This document shows positions 25,199-34,648 of a DNA stretch of 64,000 bases, one piece after another (position 1 is the stretch's first letter; each line of letters begins with the position of its first letter). The stretch lies in contig NZ_CP094526.1 of NCBI RefSeq assembly GCF_029910095.1, positions 992,001 through 1,056,000 on the forward strand, written 5' to 3'. The stretch comes from Bradyrhizobium sp. ISRA464. GTDB lineage: Bacteria > Pseudomonadota > Alphaproteobacteria > Rhizobiales > Xanthobacteraceae. Made by a program: the position numbers and the translations under genes. The notes under the pieces are model-generated. The model searched no databases, was not told the DNA's origin, and worked only from the letters and a program-made list of their open reading frames with translations.

Positions 25199-25298
25199 GT
25201 CATCGCCCGGCTCGACCGGGCGACCCGGTACGCCGCGGCCTCTCGGTCAAGCTCCACGTCTCTGGAATACTGGATCACCCGCATGCGCGGGTGATGAC
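25199..25298. repeat. Dispersed element of family R6
   Basis: Begins GTCATCGCCCGG and ends CCGCATGCGCGGGTGATGAC, with TACGCCGCGG and CTGGAATACTGGATC inside. The element at 49604-49703 shares these internal blocks and ends. A partial version occurs at 31655-31682. Confidence 0.8.
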
Positions 25299-25386
25299 AC
25301 CGCGCTGTTTGACATTTTAAATCGCTAAATCGAGGTCCATCCGCGACGTCGTTTCCGGCCATCCGCCGGAACAACCGCGCGGGCCG

Positions 25387-25824
25387 CTACTTTTCCGTCG
25401 GCTCGTTGCTGCCGGCAGCGCTGCGGCTTGCCATCAGGCCGAGTGCGAGGCCGCCCACCGCCAGGATCGGGATCAGCCGCTTGGCGCCGATGGCGCGGAC
25501 GATCTGCAAGCCGGTGGCGATCACCACCGGGTCGGTAAGAGCGTTGGCCGCAGCAGCCTTGGCGGCCTTCTCGGCCTGCCGCCGCATCTCGCGCTTGCGT
25601 ACTGTGTACGCTATGGCGGCGATCAGCGTGACCACGAAGAACAGCGCGGCACCGGCAAGGCATGCCTCCACCGGGCCGTAGTGCTGCAGCACGAATACGA
25701 AGGCGGCCGCGCACAGGAAGACGATGGTGATGAACAGCGCAGCCGCGACGGCGCCGGCGAGCGAGGTCAGCCGCAGAGCGTTCCCGGCGGATTGCTTGAC
25801 GTCATCGATCAGCCGCTGAAGCAT
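25387..25824 (-). CDS. Holin-like DUF1469 (YqjE-type) membrane protein
   Basis: 145 residues from ATG at 25824 (a TTG at 25857 is an alternative). MLQRLIDDVKQSAGNALRLTSLAGAV leads into two membrane helices (ALFITIVFLCAAAFVFVLQHYG and ACLAGAALFFVVTLIAAIAY), then a basic helix KREMRRQAEKAAKAAAANAL and a last hydrophobic segment. This matches the phage-holin-superfamily-III/YqjE type. The upstream gene is a DUF883 protein, the same pairing as yqjD-yqjE in enterobacteria. Likely a stress-induced envelope protein. Confidence 0.78.
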   Translation of the reverse strand: MLQRLIDDVKQSAGNALRLTSLAGAVAAALFITIVFLCAAAFVFVLQHYGPVEACLAGAALFFVVTLIAAIAYTVRKREMRRQAEKAAKAAAANALTDPVVIATGLQIVRAIGAKRLIPILAVGGLALGLMASRSAAGSNEPTEK

Positions 25825-25954
25825 TGCGATGCCTTGCCCTGTAAAGTGCTTCGACAAACGACGCGGCGGCGCGCCAGCGTCGCCAACGCGCTATGAGGCG
25901 TGGTTTGTGCATGATTGCCATCGCTGACCTTACTCGCCGGAAGCCATTGGTCGT

Positions 25955-26290
25955 TTACCGGCGCCAGGTGAGGCCGATCAGAAAGCCGAGGCCGAGCGCG
26001 AGGCCGACAGTCGCAAGCGGCCGCTGCGTGATCACCTCTTCCAGTGTCTCCTCGATCGAGGAGGCTGCATCCTGCGCCGCGCCCATCATCGCGCCGCCGC
26101 GCTCCGACATGTCGTCGAGCGCGGATTCCGCGTTGGCGCGCGTCTCGCTGTAGCGGCGGCGGGCCTGCTTGCCGGCATTTCCGGCAAACGAATTGAGCGC
26201 TTGGGTGATCTGTTCGGTGAGGGCGGCGATATCGTTCTTCACGGCGGTGACATCCTTCTCGAGACGTTCGTAGGTCGCTTTGTCCGTCAT
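25955..26290 (-). CDS. DUF883 (ElaB/YqjD-type) membrane-anchored protein
   Basis: 111 residues: MTDKATYERLEKDVTAVKNDIAALTEQI, long helical stretch, then the C-terminal DUF883 signature RPLATVGLALGLGFLIGLTWRR with a single anchor helix. Enterobacterial homologues bind ribosomes at the inner membrane in stationary phase; here function is inferred. ATGs at 26326 and 26290 are both possible, the second giving the common MTDKATYE start. An exact EcfG promoter lies upstream, and a DUF1469 gene follows on the same strand. Confidence 0.85.
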   Translation of the reverse strand: MTDKATYERLEKDVTAVKNDIAALTEQITQALNSFAGNAGKQARRRYSETRANAESALDDMSERGGAMMGAAQDAASSIEETLEEVITQRPLATVGLALGLGFLIGLTWRR

Positions 26291-26359
26291 GTTCTTGATC
26301 CCAAATGCGCTGTCCGTGCCCGACATCGAAAGCACTCCCGGAAAACCCTGCGTTGAAAA

Positions 26360-26384
26360 AACGCCGCGCCATCGCCAATGTTCC
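26360..26384 (-). promoter_or_regulatory. EcfG-type promoter, exact match, for the DUF883 gene
   Basis: Minus strand GGAAC (26380-26384), 16 bases, CGTT (26360-26363). Lies 34-70 bases upstream of the two possible ATGs. Confidence 0.82.
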
Positions 26385-26400
26385 TGCGGTGAAACCGCGC

Positions 26401-26462
26401 ATTCTCGTTTGACGCGTTCTCTTCACGCGAACCGGTGCCCATTTCGCTTGAAAACGCTTCTA
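26401..26462 (-). repeat. R1-family repeat abutting the AI-2E permease stop codon
   Basis: On the minus strand TAGAAGCGTTTTCAAGCGAA, then GGGCACCGGTTCGCGTGAAG and AGAACGCGTCAAACGAGAAT, a close match to the ureD copy. Its first three bases are the TAG stop of the AI-2E-family gene. Confidence 0.88.
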
Positions 26463-27602
26463 GCCTTCAGGCAATTGCGGAGAATTGACCGGCATCAAAT
26501 GTTCTTTCACGATGAGCCCGACGATCAAAAGCGGCGACGACAGAAAGGCGCCCATCGGGCCCCATAGCCAGGTCCAGAACGCCAGCGCGAGGAAGACCGC
26601 GAGCGCATTCAACGACAGCCGGCGGCCGACGATGGTCGGGGTGATGAAATGTCCTTCCAGGAAGGTCACGACCGTGAAGCAGGCCGGCGCGATCAGTCCG
26701 GCAGCGATGGTTGGCAAGGCGATGATTCCGATCACGACCAGCACCACGAACATCGCGACCGGTCCGATGATCGGGATGAAGTTCAGCGTCGCGGCGAGCG
26801 CGCCGAGACCTGCCGGGCTCGGCATGCCCGTCATCGCGCAGATCGCCCCGGTGACGATGCCGACGCCGGTGTTGATCACGGTCACGGTCAGCAGGTAGTT
26901 GCCGAGATGCGTCTCGAGCTCGTTCAGGATCCGCAGCACACGCAGCCGCGCCTGCCGCTCGCGGAAGGTCATGACCAGCGTGCGACGCAGATCCTTCCAG
27001 CTCGCGATGAACAGGATCAGGGTCGCGATGAAAAGCAGGAATTCGGCGAAGGTCGGTGACAGGAATTCCAGCGTCGGCTGCACCCATTCGAACTTCGGGA
27101 GCTGGAAGGCGGGGAGCGTCTCGGAGCCGCCGACCATGCTCTGCAGCTCCTGCCAAAGCGCAAGGAGGGGGTCGAACACGTGCAGCTTTTGCTTCAGGAT
27201 CGCGCCGAGCTCCGGCAACCGCGAGCTCCACTCCACGATCGGCGACGAGATCAGCCCGACCAGGAAGGCAACCGCCGCTCCGACCGCGATCACGAGCAGC
27301 ACCGCACCGAGCGGGCGCGGGATCCGGTAGCGTTCGAGGAAGCTCGCCGCCGGCGACAACATGGTGCCGATGATGAAAGCCATGGTGATCGGCAGGAAGA
27401 ATGCGCGTGCCAGATAGAGCACCACAACGACGACGATCACGAGAAGCGCGACCAGCGCGAAGGCCACGACCTCGGCGCGGCGGATCACTGGCGGCCGTTC
27501 GGCCTTGCTGTCGGGGACCGGGGTGCCCTCCGGCGTATCGGCGAGGAAACGTTCACTTGGAAGGACGCGCACCAGACCTCTCCCGCGCGGGGATAAACAC
27601 AT
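26460..27602 (-). CDS. AI-2E-family (PerM-like) membrane permease
   Basis: 380 residues, eight predicted helices in the PerM/YdiK/TqsA topology: two N-terminal helices (VVAFALVALLVIVVVVVLYLA and FFLPITMAFIIGTML), a large soluble region, and the C-terminal block VTVINTGVGIVTGAICAMTGMPSPAGLGALAATLNFIPIIGP typical of the family. Substrates range from autoinducer-2 to Na+/H+; here unknown. An exact EcfG promoter lies 43 bases before the ATG. The stop codon comes from an adjacent R1 repeat. Confidence 0.88.
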   Translation of the reverse strand: MCLSPRGRGLVRVLPSERFLADTPEGTPVPDSKAERPPVIRRAEVVAFALVALLVIVVVVVLYLARAFFLPITMAFIIGTMLSPAASFLERYRIPRPLGAVLLVIAVGAAVAFLVGLISSPIVEWSSRLPELGAILKQKLHVFDPLLALWQELQSMVGGSETLPAFQLPKFEWVQPTLEFLSPTFAEFLLFIATLILFIASWKDLRRTLVMTFRERQARLRVLRILNELETHLGNYLLTVTVINTGVGIVTGAICAMTGMPSPAGLGALAATLNFIPIIGPVAMFVVLVVIGIIALPTIAAGLIAPACFTVVTFLEGHFITPTIVGRRLSLNALAVFLALAFWTWLWGPMGAFLSSPLLIVGLIVKEHLMPVNSPQLPEG

Positions 27603-27644
27603 CCGCGCCGCGAAGTCGCCCCGCGCGTCGAATTACCAAACGAC

Positions 27645-27669
27645 AACGGTGCATCCGGACGAAGGTTCC
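27645..27669 (-). promoter_or_regulatory. EcfG-type promoter, exact match, for the AI-2E-family permease
   Basis: Minus strand GGAAC (27665-27669), 16 bases, CGTT (27645-27648), with the ATG at 27602. Confidence 0.82.
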
Positions 27670-27727
27670 ATCGCGGAATCGTGAGGCTGCGTGGGTTGAC
27701 AGTCGCGGCTTTGCGACGATTCGCGGC

Positions 27728-27753
27728 GGAACCGCATGGCGGCAACGCGCGTT
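27728..27753 (+). promoter_or_regulatory. EcfG-type promoter, exact match with 17-base spacer, for the L,D-transpeptidase
   Basis: GGAAC (27728-27732), 17 bases, CGTT (27750-27753), 48 bases before the ATG at 27801. It is divergent from the promoter at 27645-27669, about 60 bases away. Confidence 0.78.
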
Positions 27754-27800
27754 TGTCCGCCATCGCATCACCACGATGCGCATCCCTTCAGGGGCAGCAC

Positions 27801-28622
27801 ATGACACAGGAGTCTCTCTTCAGCCGCCGGCTTTCGTCGCGCGCCACGCGCACCCTTGCCCGCACTCTTGCCTTCGCCAGCGTCCTGTTCGTGACGCCAT
27901 TCATCGCCACCAGCGCGGCCAACGCGCAGGCCAATCCCCGGGCGTTTGGCTACGCGTCGACCCAATCAGGCGCGTTTCCGAGCGACGAGGTGTTGAACGA
28001 TCCCGCGACCGAGGACGGTGCTCTGCCGGCGCGCTTCCGCCGCACCACCGTCGCGCTCAACACGACCGAGGCGCCGGGCACCATCATCATCGACACCGGC
28101 AACACCGCGCTCTATTACGTGCTCGGCGGTGGCCGCGCGATCCGCTACGGCGTCGGCGTCGGCCGCGCGGGCTTCACCTGGTCCGGCGTGCAGAGCATCA
28201 GCCGCAAGGCGGAGTGGCCGGATTGGCATCCGCCGGCCGAGATGATCAAGCGTCAGCCCTATCTGCCGCGCTTCATGGCGGGCGGTCCGGGCAATCCGCT
28301 CGGCGCGCGGGCGATGTATCTCGGCTCGAGCGAATACCGTATCCACGGCACCAACGATCCGACGACGATCGGCAAGTTCGTGTCGTCGGGCTGCATTCGC
28401 CTGACCAATGAGGACGTCACCGATCTGTTCAGCCGCGTCAATGTCGGGACCAGGGTTGTGGTGCTGCCGAAGAACGGGCCGCATGTCGCCGCACGCGAGC
28501 TCGGTCCGACGACGACCGAGATCTCGGTGCGCCCGGCTCCGATGCCGCCGCGACCTACGGTGATGACGCAGCGCTCGGGTCGCCAGGCGATGAACATCCC
28601 GGTCTCGTCCGCGCTGTATTGA
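27801..28622 (+). CDS. Periplasmic L,D-transpeptidase (YkuD domain)
   Basis: 273 residues. Signal peptide in the first 43 residues (RTLARTLAFASVLFVTPFIATSAANAQA). The YkuD catalytic segment is complete: YRIHGTNDP, then FVSSGCIRLTNEDV with the active Cys and Arg. It makes 3-3 peptidoglycan crosslinks or attaches proteins to the wall. The ATG at 27801 with AGGGG upstream is chosen over in-frame codons from 27681 because it starts the signal peptide. Preceded by an exact EcfG promoter; the DUF2865 gene follows with 8 bases between stop and start. Confidence 0.92.
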   Translation: MTQESLFSRRLSSRATRTLARTLAFASVLFVTPFIATSAANAQANPRAFGYASTQSGAFPSDEVLNDPATEDGALPARFRRTTVALNTTEAPGTIIIDTGNTALYYVLGGGRAIRYGVGVGRAGFTWSGVQSISRKAEWPDWHPPAEMIKRQPYLPRFMAGGPGNPLGARAMYLGSSEYRIHGTNDPTTIGKFVSSGCIRLTNEDVTDLFSRVNVGTRVVVLPKNGPHVAARELGPTTTEISVRPAPMPPRPTVMTQRSGRQAMNIPVSSALY

Positions 28623-28630
28623 GGATCGGC

Positions 28631-29272
28631 ATGGTGAAATGGAATACCAAGCGGTGGGTGCGCGGGACGGTCGCATTGTTCGGCCTCTCGCTCGCACCCG
28701 CCGCGCAGGCCCAGGACTTTTTCTCGGAGCTGTTCGGCGGCCTGATGCAGGGACGCCCGCCGCTCATCCGCGTGCCGTTCGACGACGGCAACGCGCCCGT
28801 CGCGCCGCGGGTCGAGCGTCCCCGCTATGGCAGCACTGGCGGCGGCCAGGCCTATTGCGTGCGGACCTGCGACGGCCGCTACTTCCCGATCTCGACCTCC
28901 GGCAAAGTGAGCAAGGCGGAGATCTGCAACAGCTTCTGCCCGGCGAGCGAGACCAAGGTCGTCTACGGCAGCAGCATCGACAATGCCGCCGCCGAAAACG
29001 GACAGCCATACTCCGAACTGCCCAACGCATTCCGCTATCGCGACGAGATTGTCGCGGGCTGCACCTGCAACGGCAAGGATTCGGTCGGGCTGGCCGCGGT
29101 CAAGATCGAGGACGATCCGACCCTGCGCAAGGGCGACATCGTCGCCGGCAAGGATGGGCTGATGTCGGTTGGCCGCGGTGCGGACCGGCGTGGAGCGCAG
29201 CTCAACTTCACGCCGGTGCCGGAGCGTATCCGTGCCAGGTATGGGTATCCGCCTGTGGTGGCGCGGGAGTAG
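28631..29272 (+). CDS. Secreted DUF2865 protein
   Basis: 213 residues with signal peptide (VRGTVALFGLSLAPAAQAQ) and a cysteine-containing domain: AYCVRTCDGRYFPIS, then ICNSFCPASETKVVYGSSIDNA and CTCNGKDSVG. This cysteine pattern marks DUF2865, an alphaproteobacterial periplasmic family without assigned function. ATG at 28631; a TTG at 28619 overlaps the previous stop. Probably co-transcribed with the L,D-transpeptidase, so perhaps involved in envelope stress adaptation. Confidence 0.85.
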   Translation: MVKWNTKRWVRGTVALFGLSLAPAAQAQDFFSELFGGLMQGRPPLIRVPFDDGNAPVAPRVERPRYGSTGGGQAYCVRTCDGRYFPISTSGKVSKAEICNSFCPASETKVVYGSSIDNAAAENGQPYSELPNAFRYRDEIVAGCTCNGKDSVGLAAVKIEDDPTLRKGDIVAGKDGLMSVGRGADRRGAQLNFTPVPERIRARYGYPPVVARE

Positions 29273-29310
29273 CGGACGTCGGTGCCTGCCGGAAGGGTAT
29301 CTCCAACAAA

Positions 29311-29340
29311 AAAGCCCCGGCTTCACGCCGGGGCTTGTGC
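29311..29340. terminator. Bidirectional terminator between the DUF2865 gene and glcB
   Basis: Perfect 10-bp stem AAGCCCCGGC (29312-29321) / GCCGGGGCTT (29327-29336), loop TTCAC, with a run of A on the left that serves the minus-strand glcB transcript; convergent genes on both sides. Confidence 0.85.
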
Positions 29341-29366
29341 TTGTCACGTTGTCGCGGGCGCGCAAA

Positions 29367-31529
29367 TCAGCCCGCGGCCTTGGCCTCGCGGCGGCGCGCG
29401 GTGAGGATGTATTCGGTGTAGCCGTTCGGCTGCTCGCGGCCCTTGAACACGAGGTCGCAGGCGGCCTTGAAGGCGACGCCGTCGAACGAGGGCGCCATCG
29501 GCCGGTAGAGCGGATCGCCGGCATTCTGCTTGTCGACCACGACGGCCATGCGCTTCAAGGACTCCATCACCTGGTCCTTCGTGATGACGCCCTGATGCAG
29601 CCAGTTCGCCAGATGCTGGCTCGAGATGCGCAGGGTGGCGCGGTCTTCCATCAGGCCGACATCGTGGATGTCGGGCACCTTGGAGCAGCCGACGCCCTGG
29701 TCGATCCAGCGCACGACATAGCCGAGGATGCCCTGGCAGTTGTTGTCGATCTCCTGCTTCACGTCATCGGGCGCCCAGTTCGACTGCGACACCGGGATGG
29801 TGAGGATGTCGGAGAGCTTGGCGCGTTGGCCGCCCTTGGCGATCTCCTGCTGCCGGGCGATCACGTTGACCTGGTGGTAATGCAGCGCATGCAGCGTCGC
29901 CGCGGTCGGCGACGGCACCCAGGCGGTGGTGGCGCCAGCCTGCGGGTGGCCGAGCTTTTGTGTGAGCATGTCCGCCATCTTGTCGGGCGCCGCCCACATG
30001 CCCTTGCCGATCTGGGCGTGGCCGGGCAGGCCGTCGATCAGGCCGATGTCGACGTTCCAGTCCTCATAGGCCTTGATCCAGGGCTGCGCCTTCATGTCGT
30101 TCTTGCGGATCATCGGACCTGCTTCCATCGAGGTGTGGATCTCGTCGCCGGTGCGGTCGAGGAAGCCGGTGTTGATGAACATGATGCGCTTGGACGCGCG
30201 CTGGATGCAGGCCTTGAGGTTGACCGTGGTGCGGCGCTCCTCGTCCATGATGCCGACCTTCAGCGTGTTCTCCGGCAGTCCGAGCATCTTCTCGACTTCG
30301 GCGAACAGGTCGCAGGTGAGCTGCACCTCGTCGGGGCCGTGCATCTTCGGCTTGACGATGTAGGCCGAGCCGGTGCGGCTGTTCTTGACCTTGGAGTTGC
30401 CCTTGAGGTCGTGGATTGCGAGCAGGCCGGCCACGGCGGCGTCCAGAATGCCTTCCGGAATCTCTTCGCCCTTGGCGTCGAGCACGGCGTCGGTGAACAT
30501 GTGGTGGCCGACATTGCGCATCAAGAGCAGGCTGCGGCCGTGCAGCTTCAATTCGCCGCCAGCGGGCGTCTTGTAGACGCGGTCGGGATTGAGCGAGCGG
30601 GTCATGGTCTTGCCGCCCTTCTCGAAATCCGCCGACAGCGTGCCGTTCATCAGGCCGAGCGTGTTGCGATAGACCAGCACCTTGTCCTCGGCATCGACGG
30701 CGGCGACCGAGTCTTCCATGTCGAGGATGGTGGAAATGGCGGCTTCCATGATCATGTCGGCGACACCGGCCGGATCGTCCTTGCCGATCGGATTGTTGCG
30801 GTCGATCTTGATCTCGACATGCAGGCCGTTGTTGACGAGCAGGATCGCGCTGGGTGCGGCGGCATCGCCCTGGTAGCCGGCGAACTGCGCGCCGTTCTTC
30901 AGCGCGGTGGCACTGCCGCTCTTCAGCTTGGCGGAGAGCTGGCCGGAGACTACGGTGTAGGAGGTGACATCGGTGTGGCTTCCGGTCGCAAGCGGCGCCG
31001 CGGCATCGAGGAAAGTCTTGGCCTTGGCGATCACCTTGTCGCCGCGCGCCTTGTTGTAGCCCTTGCCGGACTCGCTCGGATCATGCGGGATCGCGTCGGT
31101 GCCGTAGAAGGCGTCGTAGAGCGAGCCCCAGCGCGCGTTCGCGGCGTTCAGCGCGTAACGGGCATTGGTGAGCGGCACCACGAGCTGCGGGCCGCAGATC
31201 TTGCCGATCTCCTCGTCGACATTGGCGGTCTCGACCTTGTGGGTCGCCGGCTCAGGCAGGAGATAGCCGATCTCCTTCAGGAATGCGGTGTAGGCGTTGA
31301 TATCGAAGGCCTTGCCCTTGTGGGCGCGATGCCAGTCGTCGATCTTGGCCTGCAGCGTGTCGCGGACGGCTAGCAGCTCGCGGTTCCGCGGCCCGAGCTT
31401 CTGGATGATGGCGGCCAGTCCGGCCCAGAACGCATCAGGCGCGATCCCGGTTTTGGGTGTCGCCTCCTTGGCGATGAAATCGAACAGGACAGGGGCGATC
31501 TTCAATCCGTGGGCGTCGACACGAGTCAT
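29367..31529 (-). CDS. glcB: Malate synthase G
   Basis: 720 residues, condensing glyoxylate with acetyl-CoA to malate in the glyoxylate shunt. Isoform G is shown by the length and segments such as [41 protein letters not shown], the active site [17 protein letters not shown], and [23 protein letters not shown] at 31529 ([19 protein letters not shown]) is the usual start; codons upstream are not conserved. Single-gene unit here, with terminators on both sides. Confidence 0.96.
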   Translation of the reverse strand: MTRVDAHGLKIAPVLFDFIAKEATPKTGIAPDAFWAGLAAIIQKLGPRNRELLAVRDTLQAKIDDWHRAHKGKAFDINAYTAFLKEIGYLLPEPATHKVETANVDEEIGKICGPQLVVPLTNARYALNAANARWGSLYDAFYGTDAIPHDPSESGKGYNKARGDKVIAKAKTFLDAAAPLATGSHTDVTSYTVVSGQLSAKLKSGSATALKNGAQFAGYQGDAAAPSAILLVNNGLHVEIKIDRNNPIGKDDPAGVADMIMEAAISTILDMEDSVAAVDAEDKVLVYRNTLGLMNGTLSADFEKGGKTMTRSLNPDRVYKTPAGGELKLHGRSLLLMRNVGHHMFTDAVLDAKGEEIPEGILDAAVAGLLAIHDLKGNSKVKNSRTGSAYIVKPKMHGPDEVQLTCDLFAEVEKMLGLPENTLKVGIMDEERRTTVNLKACIQRASKRIMFINTGFLDRTGDEIHTSMEAGPMIRKNDMKAQPWIKAYEDWNVDIGLIDGLPGHAQIGKGMWAAPDKMADMLTQKLGHPQAGATTAWVPSPTAATLHALHYHQVNVIARQQEIAKGGQRAKLSDILTIPVSQSNWAPDDVKQEIDNNCQGILGYVVRWIDQGVGCSKVPDIHDVGLMEDRATLRISSQHLANWLHQGVITKDQVMESLKRMAVVVDKQNAGDPLYRPMAPSFDGVAFKAACDLVFKGREQPNGYTEYILTARRREAKAAG

Positions 31530-31597
31530 GATGGGCTTTCTCAAAAGAACCGGGCGTTTCGAGGCCGTTTTCAAGCGAAAACAGCAAAAAACGCGCC

Positions 31598-31625
31598 AAA
31601 GGGCCGCGTTCACGGCCCTTTTAGC
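31598..31625. terminator. Rho-independent terminator downstream of cysNC
   Basis: Stem AAAGGGCCG (31598-31606) / CGGCCCTTT (31613-31621), loop CGTTCA. On the minus strand the hairpin is followed by GGCGCGTTTTTTG, so it can end cysDNC transcription before glcB. Confidence 0.7.
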
Positions 31626-31654
31626 CCTAAAAACACGGCTCTGAGAAGGCCCCT

Positions 31655-31685
31655 TCGTCGCCCGGGCGCGCCGGGCGACGACAGG
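31655..31685. repeat. Truncated R6-type hairpin
   Basis: CGTCGCCCGG (31658-31667) and CCGGGCGACG (31671-31680) around GCG; matches the ends of the R6 elements but lacks their middle. Confidence 0.5.
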
Positions 31686-31694
31686 TCGAAGACG

Positions 31695-33614
31695 TCAGAT
31701 ATTCGCCGCCAGATCGGTCAGTTCGTCGAACACAATGCCGGTCCTGGCCAACATCCGCTCGATCTCGTCGGTGGCGTCCGCGACCGAGCGGTTCGAGGTG
31801 TCGATGGTCAGCTCGTTGCCGGTCGGCGGCTGATAGTCGTTGGCGATGCCGGTAAAGCCCTGCAGCGCGCCCGAGCGGGCCTTGGCGTAATGGCCCTTGG
31901 GGTCGCGGGTCTCGCAAACCTCGGCCGGCGTCGCAACGTAGATCTCGCGGAACGCGCTGTCGGCGATGCGACGCGCTGCCGCACGATCGGCTGCCGATGG
32001 CGACACCGCGGCGACGATCGCGATATGGCCGTTGCGGGCGAGATGGGTCGCGACCTCGGCGAGACGGCGGATGTTCTCAGCTCGATCCTGCGGCGAGAAG
32101 CCGAGATCGCCGTTGAGCCCGGCACGCAGCGTGTCGCCGTCGAGCAGGATCGGCGAGCCACCATTGCCGAACAGCCGCCGCTCCAGCGCACGCGCCAGCG
32201 TCGACTTGCCGGAGCCGGGCAGGCCGGTTAGCCAGATCACCGCGCCGTTGTGGCGATAGCGCGCGGAGCGCTCGTCGGGGCGCAGCGCGGATTCGACCGG
32301 CACGATGTCGACAGGCACGGCAGGACGGCCGGCGTCGACCGACAGCACGAGGCCGCCGCCGGCGATGCGGCCGTTGACCTCGATCACCAGGCGGCCGGTG
32401 CGCGGATTCTCGGTGTAGGGATCGGTGGCGACCGGCTGTGCCAGCGAGATGTCGATCTCGCCGACATGGTTGCGCGCGATCGCCGCATTCTCCTCATTCG
32501 ACAGCGCGCCGGGATCGATCGCCTTCTCGATCGCGACGACGGTGGCGCGGCTCTCCCTGGTGCCGAGGCGGATCAGGATCTGCTCGCCCTTGGTGAGCGG
32601 CTTGTCGTGCAGCCAGAAGATGCGCGCGCGGATGCGGCGGGTGTCGCGCGGGCTCTGTCCGGGATGGCCGATGATGTCGCCGCGTTCGATGAACAGCTCG
32701 CGGTCGAGCGTGATGCCGACCGAACGTCCCGCGGTCTGCGGACCGTCCACCGGCGTCACCGGCCAGCTCTCGACCGTCTTGATCCTGGCGATCTTGCCAG
32801 CCGGCATGATCACGATCTCGTCGCCCGCCTTGAGGCTGCCGGACTCGATGCGACCTGCGATGATGCGGCGGTCGTCGAACTTGTAGATCGCCTGCGCCGG
32901 CAGCCGCAGCGGAAGCTGCGCTAGCGGCCGCGCTGGCTCGAGCGCATCGAGGGCCTCGACGACGCTTGGTCCGGAGTACCAGCCGATCCGCGGGGTATGC
33001 TCGGCGACGCCGTCGCCGTCGCGTGCGGAGATCGGGATCACCGCGGACGGTGTAACGCCGAGGCCGATCAGGTGCGCCGAAATCTCGTCGCTGATCTCCT
33101 TGAACCTGATGGCGCTGAAATCGACCCGGTCCATCTTGTTGACGACCACCGCAACCTGCTTCACGCCGAGCAGATGCAGCAGATAGCCGTGCCGCCGCGT
33201 CTGGTCCCGCACGCCTTCCAGCGCGTCGATGATCAGCACCGCGCCGTCGGCTTGCGAGGCACCGGTGATCATATTGCGCAGGAATTCGGCGTGACCGGGC
33301 GCGTCGATCAGCACGACGTCGCGCGAGCGGGTGCGGAAGCGGATCTGTGTGGTGTCGATGGTGATGCCCTGGTCGCGCTCGGTCTGCAGCGCATCCAGCA
33401 GGAACGACCATTCGAACGGCATGCCGCGCCGCGCGCTGACCGCCTTCAGCATTTCCAGCTTGCCGTCGGGCAGGCTGCCGGTCTCATGCAGCAGGCGGCC
33501 GACGAGAGTGGATTTGCCGTGATCGACATGGCCGACGATGACGATGCGAACCTGCGGCCGCGTGGTGCCGTTGGGCGTTGCCGAAATCGAGGCGGTGGGA
33601 AGGATCATGTTCAT
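31695..33614 (-). CDS. cysNC: Bifunctional sulfate adenylyltransferase subunit 1 / APS kinase (CysN-CysC fusion)
   Basis: 639 residues. The N-terminal part is an EF-Tu-like GTPase (P-loop GHVDHGKST 28-36, [24 protein letters not shown]) that drives ATP sulfurylase with CysD. After about residue 440 comes APS kinase (P-loop [42 protein letters not shown]). This is the NodQ/CysNC architecture. It makes APS and PAPS. Lies 24 bases after cysD on the same strand. Confidence 0.96.
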   Translation of the reverse strand: MNMILPTASISATPNGTTRPQVRIVIVGHVDHGKSTLVGRLLHETGSLPDGKLEMLKAVSARRGMPFEWSFLLDALQTERDQGITIDTTQIRFRTRSRDVVLIDAPGHAEFLRNMITGASQADGAVLIIDALEGVRDQTRRHGYLLHLLGVKQVAVVVNKMDRVDFSAIRFKEISDEISAHLIGLGVTPSAVIPISARDGDGVAEHTPRIGWYSGPSVVEALDALEPARPLAQLPLRLPAQAIYKFDDRRIIAGRIESGSLKAGDEIVIMPAGKIARIKTVESWPVTPVDGPQTAGRSVGITLDRELFIERGDIIGHPGQSPRDTRRIRARIFWLHDKPLTKGEQILIRLGTRESRATVVAIEKAIDPGALSNEENAAIARNHVGEIDISLAQPVATDPYTENPRTGRLVIEVNGRIAGGGLVLSVDAGRPAVPVDIVPVESALRPDERSARYRHNGAVIWLTGLPGSGKSTLARALERRLFGNGGSPILLDGDTLRAGLNGDLGFSPQDRAENIRRLAEVATHLARNGHIAIVAAVSPSAADRAAARRIADSAFREIYVATPAEVCETRDPKGHYAKARSGALQGFTGIANDYQPPTGNELTIDTSNRSVADATDEIERMLARTGIVFDELTDLAANI

Positions 33615-33638
33615 CGAAACGCTCGCGCCAATGTGAGA

Positions 33639-34538
33639 TCAGAGATAACCGGCGACACGCAGCCGCTCGAACGCATCCTCGGTCTCGTGGTCGAGCGCGC
33701 GGCCGGCGCGTTCTGGGATCTTGGTGCCGTCGAGCTCGGTCAGGATTTCGTCGATGTTGGATGCGGTGGATGCGACCGGGAAGGTGATGTCGGCATCGCC
33801 CAGCGAGCGATAGCGCTTGCCGTCCCTGGCGAGATAGAGCGGGATGATCGGGATGTTCTCGCGCTTGGTGTAGGCCCAGATGTCGGCCTCGGTCCAATGC
33901 AGGATCGGATGAATGCGCAAGTGCGCACCCTGTGGCGGCGAGGCATTGAAATGATCCCAGAATTCCGGCGGCTGGTCGCGCACGTCCCATCCACCCTCGA
34001 CGGCGCGCGGCGAGAACACGCGCTCCTTGGCGCGCGTCGCCTCCTCGTCGCGGCGGATGCCCGCGATCAGTCCGTCAAAGCCGTGCTTGACCAGCGCCAG
34101 TTTGAGGCCTTCGGTCTTGCGCGCGGCGGAGCGCGCGGCCGGCGGCAGGGTCGGATCGACGCTGTCGATCGGCGGGCAGGGCTCGACGCGCAGGTCGAGG
34201 TCCCATTCCTTTCCGAAGTGATCGCGGAACGCATACATCTCCGGAAACTTCTTGCCGGTGTCGACATGCAATGCCGGGAACGGGACGCGGCCGAAGAACG
34301 CCTTCCGTGCCAGCCAGATCATCACGTTCGAATCTTTGCCGAGCGACCACAGCAGGGCGAGCTTCTTCAGCCGCGCGAACGCCTCGCGCAAAATGTAGAT
34401 GCTCTGCGCCTCGAGCTCGTCGAGGTGATCCATCGTCGGCGCATCCCGCCCGGCCGAAAAATTCGGCACGGAAGATGCTTTCGGAAGGGCTGCGGGCCGC
34501 GATCCGGCGGCGGCGGATTCGTTGTCGAGAAGATGCAT
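33639..34538 (-). CDS. cysD: Sulfate adenylyltransferase subunit 2 CysD
   Basis: 299 residues of the PP-loop (adenine nucleotide alpha hydrolase) fold: LLWSLGKDSNVMIWLARKAF is the SxGKDS loop, followed by PFPALHVDTGKKFPEMY, GLIAGIRRDEEATRAKERVFS and HPILHWTEADIWAY. Catalyses ATP + sulfate to APS with CysN. The N-terminal 35 residues are low-conservation; an ATG at 34433 (MDHLDELEAQSIYI) would trim them and is a realistic alternative start. Divergent from cysG. Confidence 0.94.
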   Translation of the reverse strand: MHLLDNESAAAGSRPAALPKASSVPNFSAGRDAPTMDHLDELEAQSIYILREAFARLKKLALLWSLGKDSNVMIWLARKAFFGRVPFPALHVDTGKKFPEMYAFRDHFGKEWDLDLRVEPCPPIDSVDPTLPPAARSAARKTEGLKLALVKHGFDGLIAGIRRDEEATRAKERVFSPRAVEGGWDVRDQPPEFWDHFNASPPQGAHLRIHPILHWTEADIWAYTKRENIPIIPLYLARDGKRYRSLGDADITFPVASTASNIDEILTELDGTKIPERAGRALDHETEDAFERLRVAGYL

Positions 34539-34594
34539 CTATCGGCCCTTGGCCCGTGGGGGTGAAAATTCTAAAGTTGCGCCGCAATAGAGAA

Positions 34595-34648
34595 GAAATA
34601 ATTTTCTCTTTATCGGCCTTGATCGAGAGATAAATAGAAAATAATTTC
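34595..34648. promoter_or_regulatory. Paired AT-rich near-palindromes in the cysD/cysG divergent promoter region
   Basis: GAAATAATTTTC (34595-34606) and GAAAATAATTTC (34637-34648) have centres 42 bases apart, four helical turns, in an otherwise GC-rich genome. Consistent with a dimeric or tetrameric regulator such as a CysB-like LysR protein serving both operons. No such regulator gene is in the window; assignment is inference. Confidence 0.45.

Noticed and set aside
29169..31373. A 734-codon open frame on the plus strand opposite malate synthase G
   Set aside because: It is the antisense shadow of glcB, caused by high GC at third positions; glcB has full family motifs and this frame has none.
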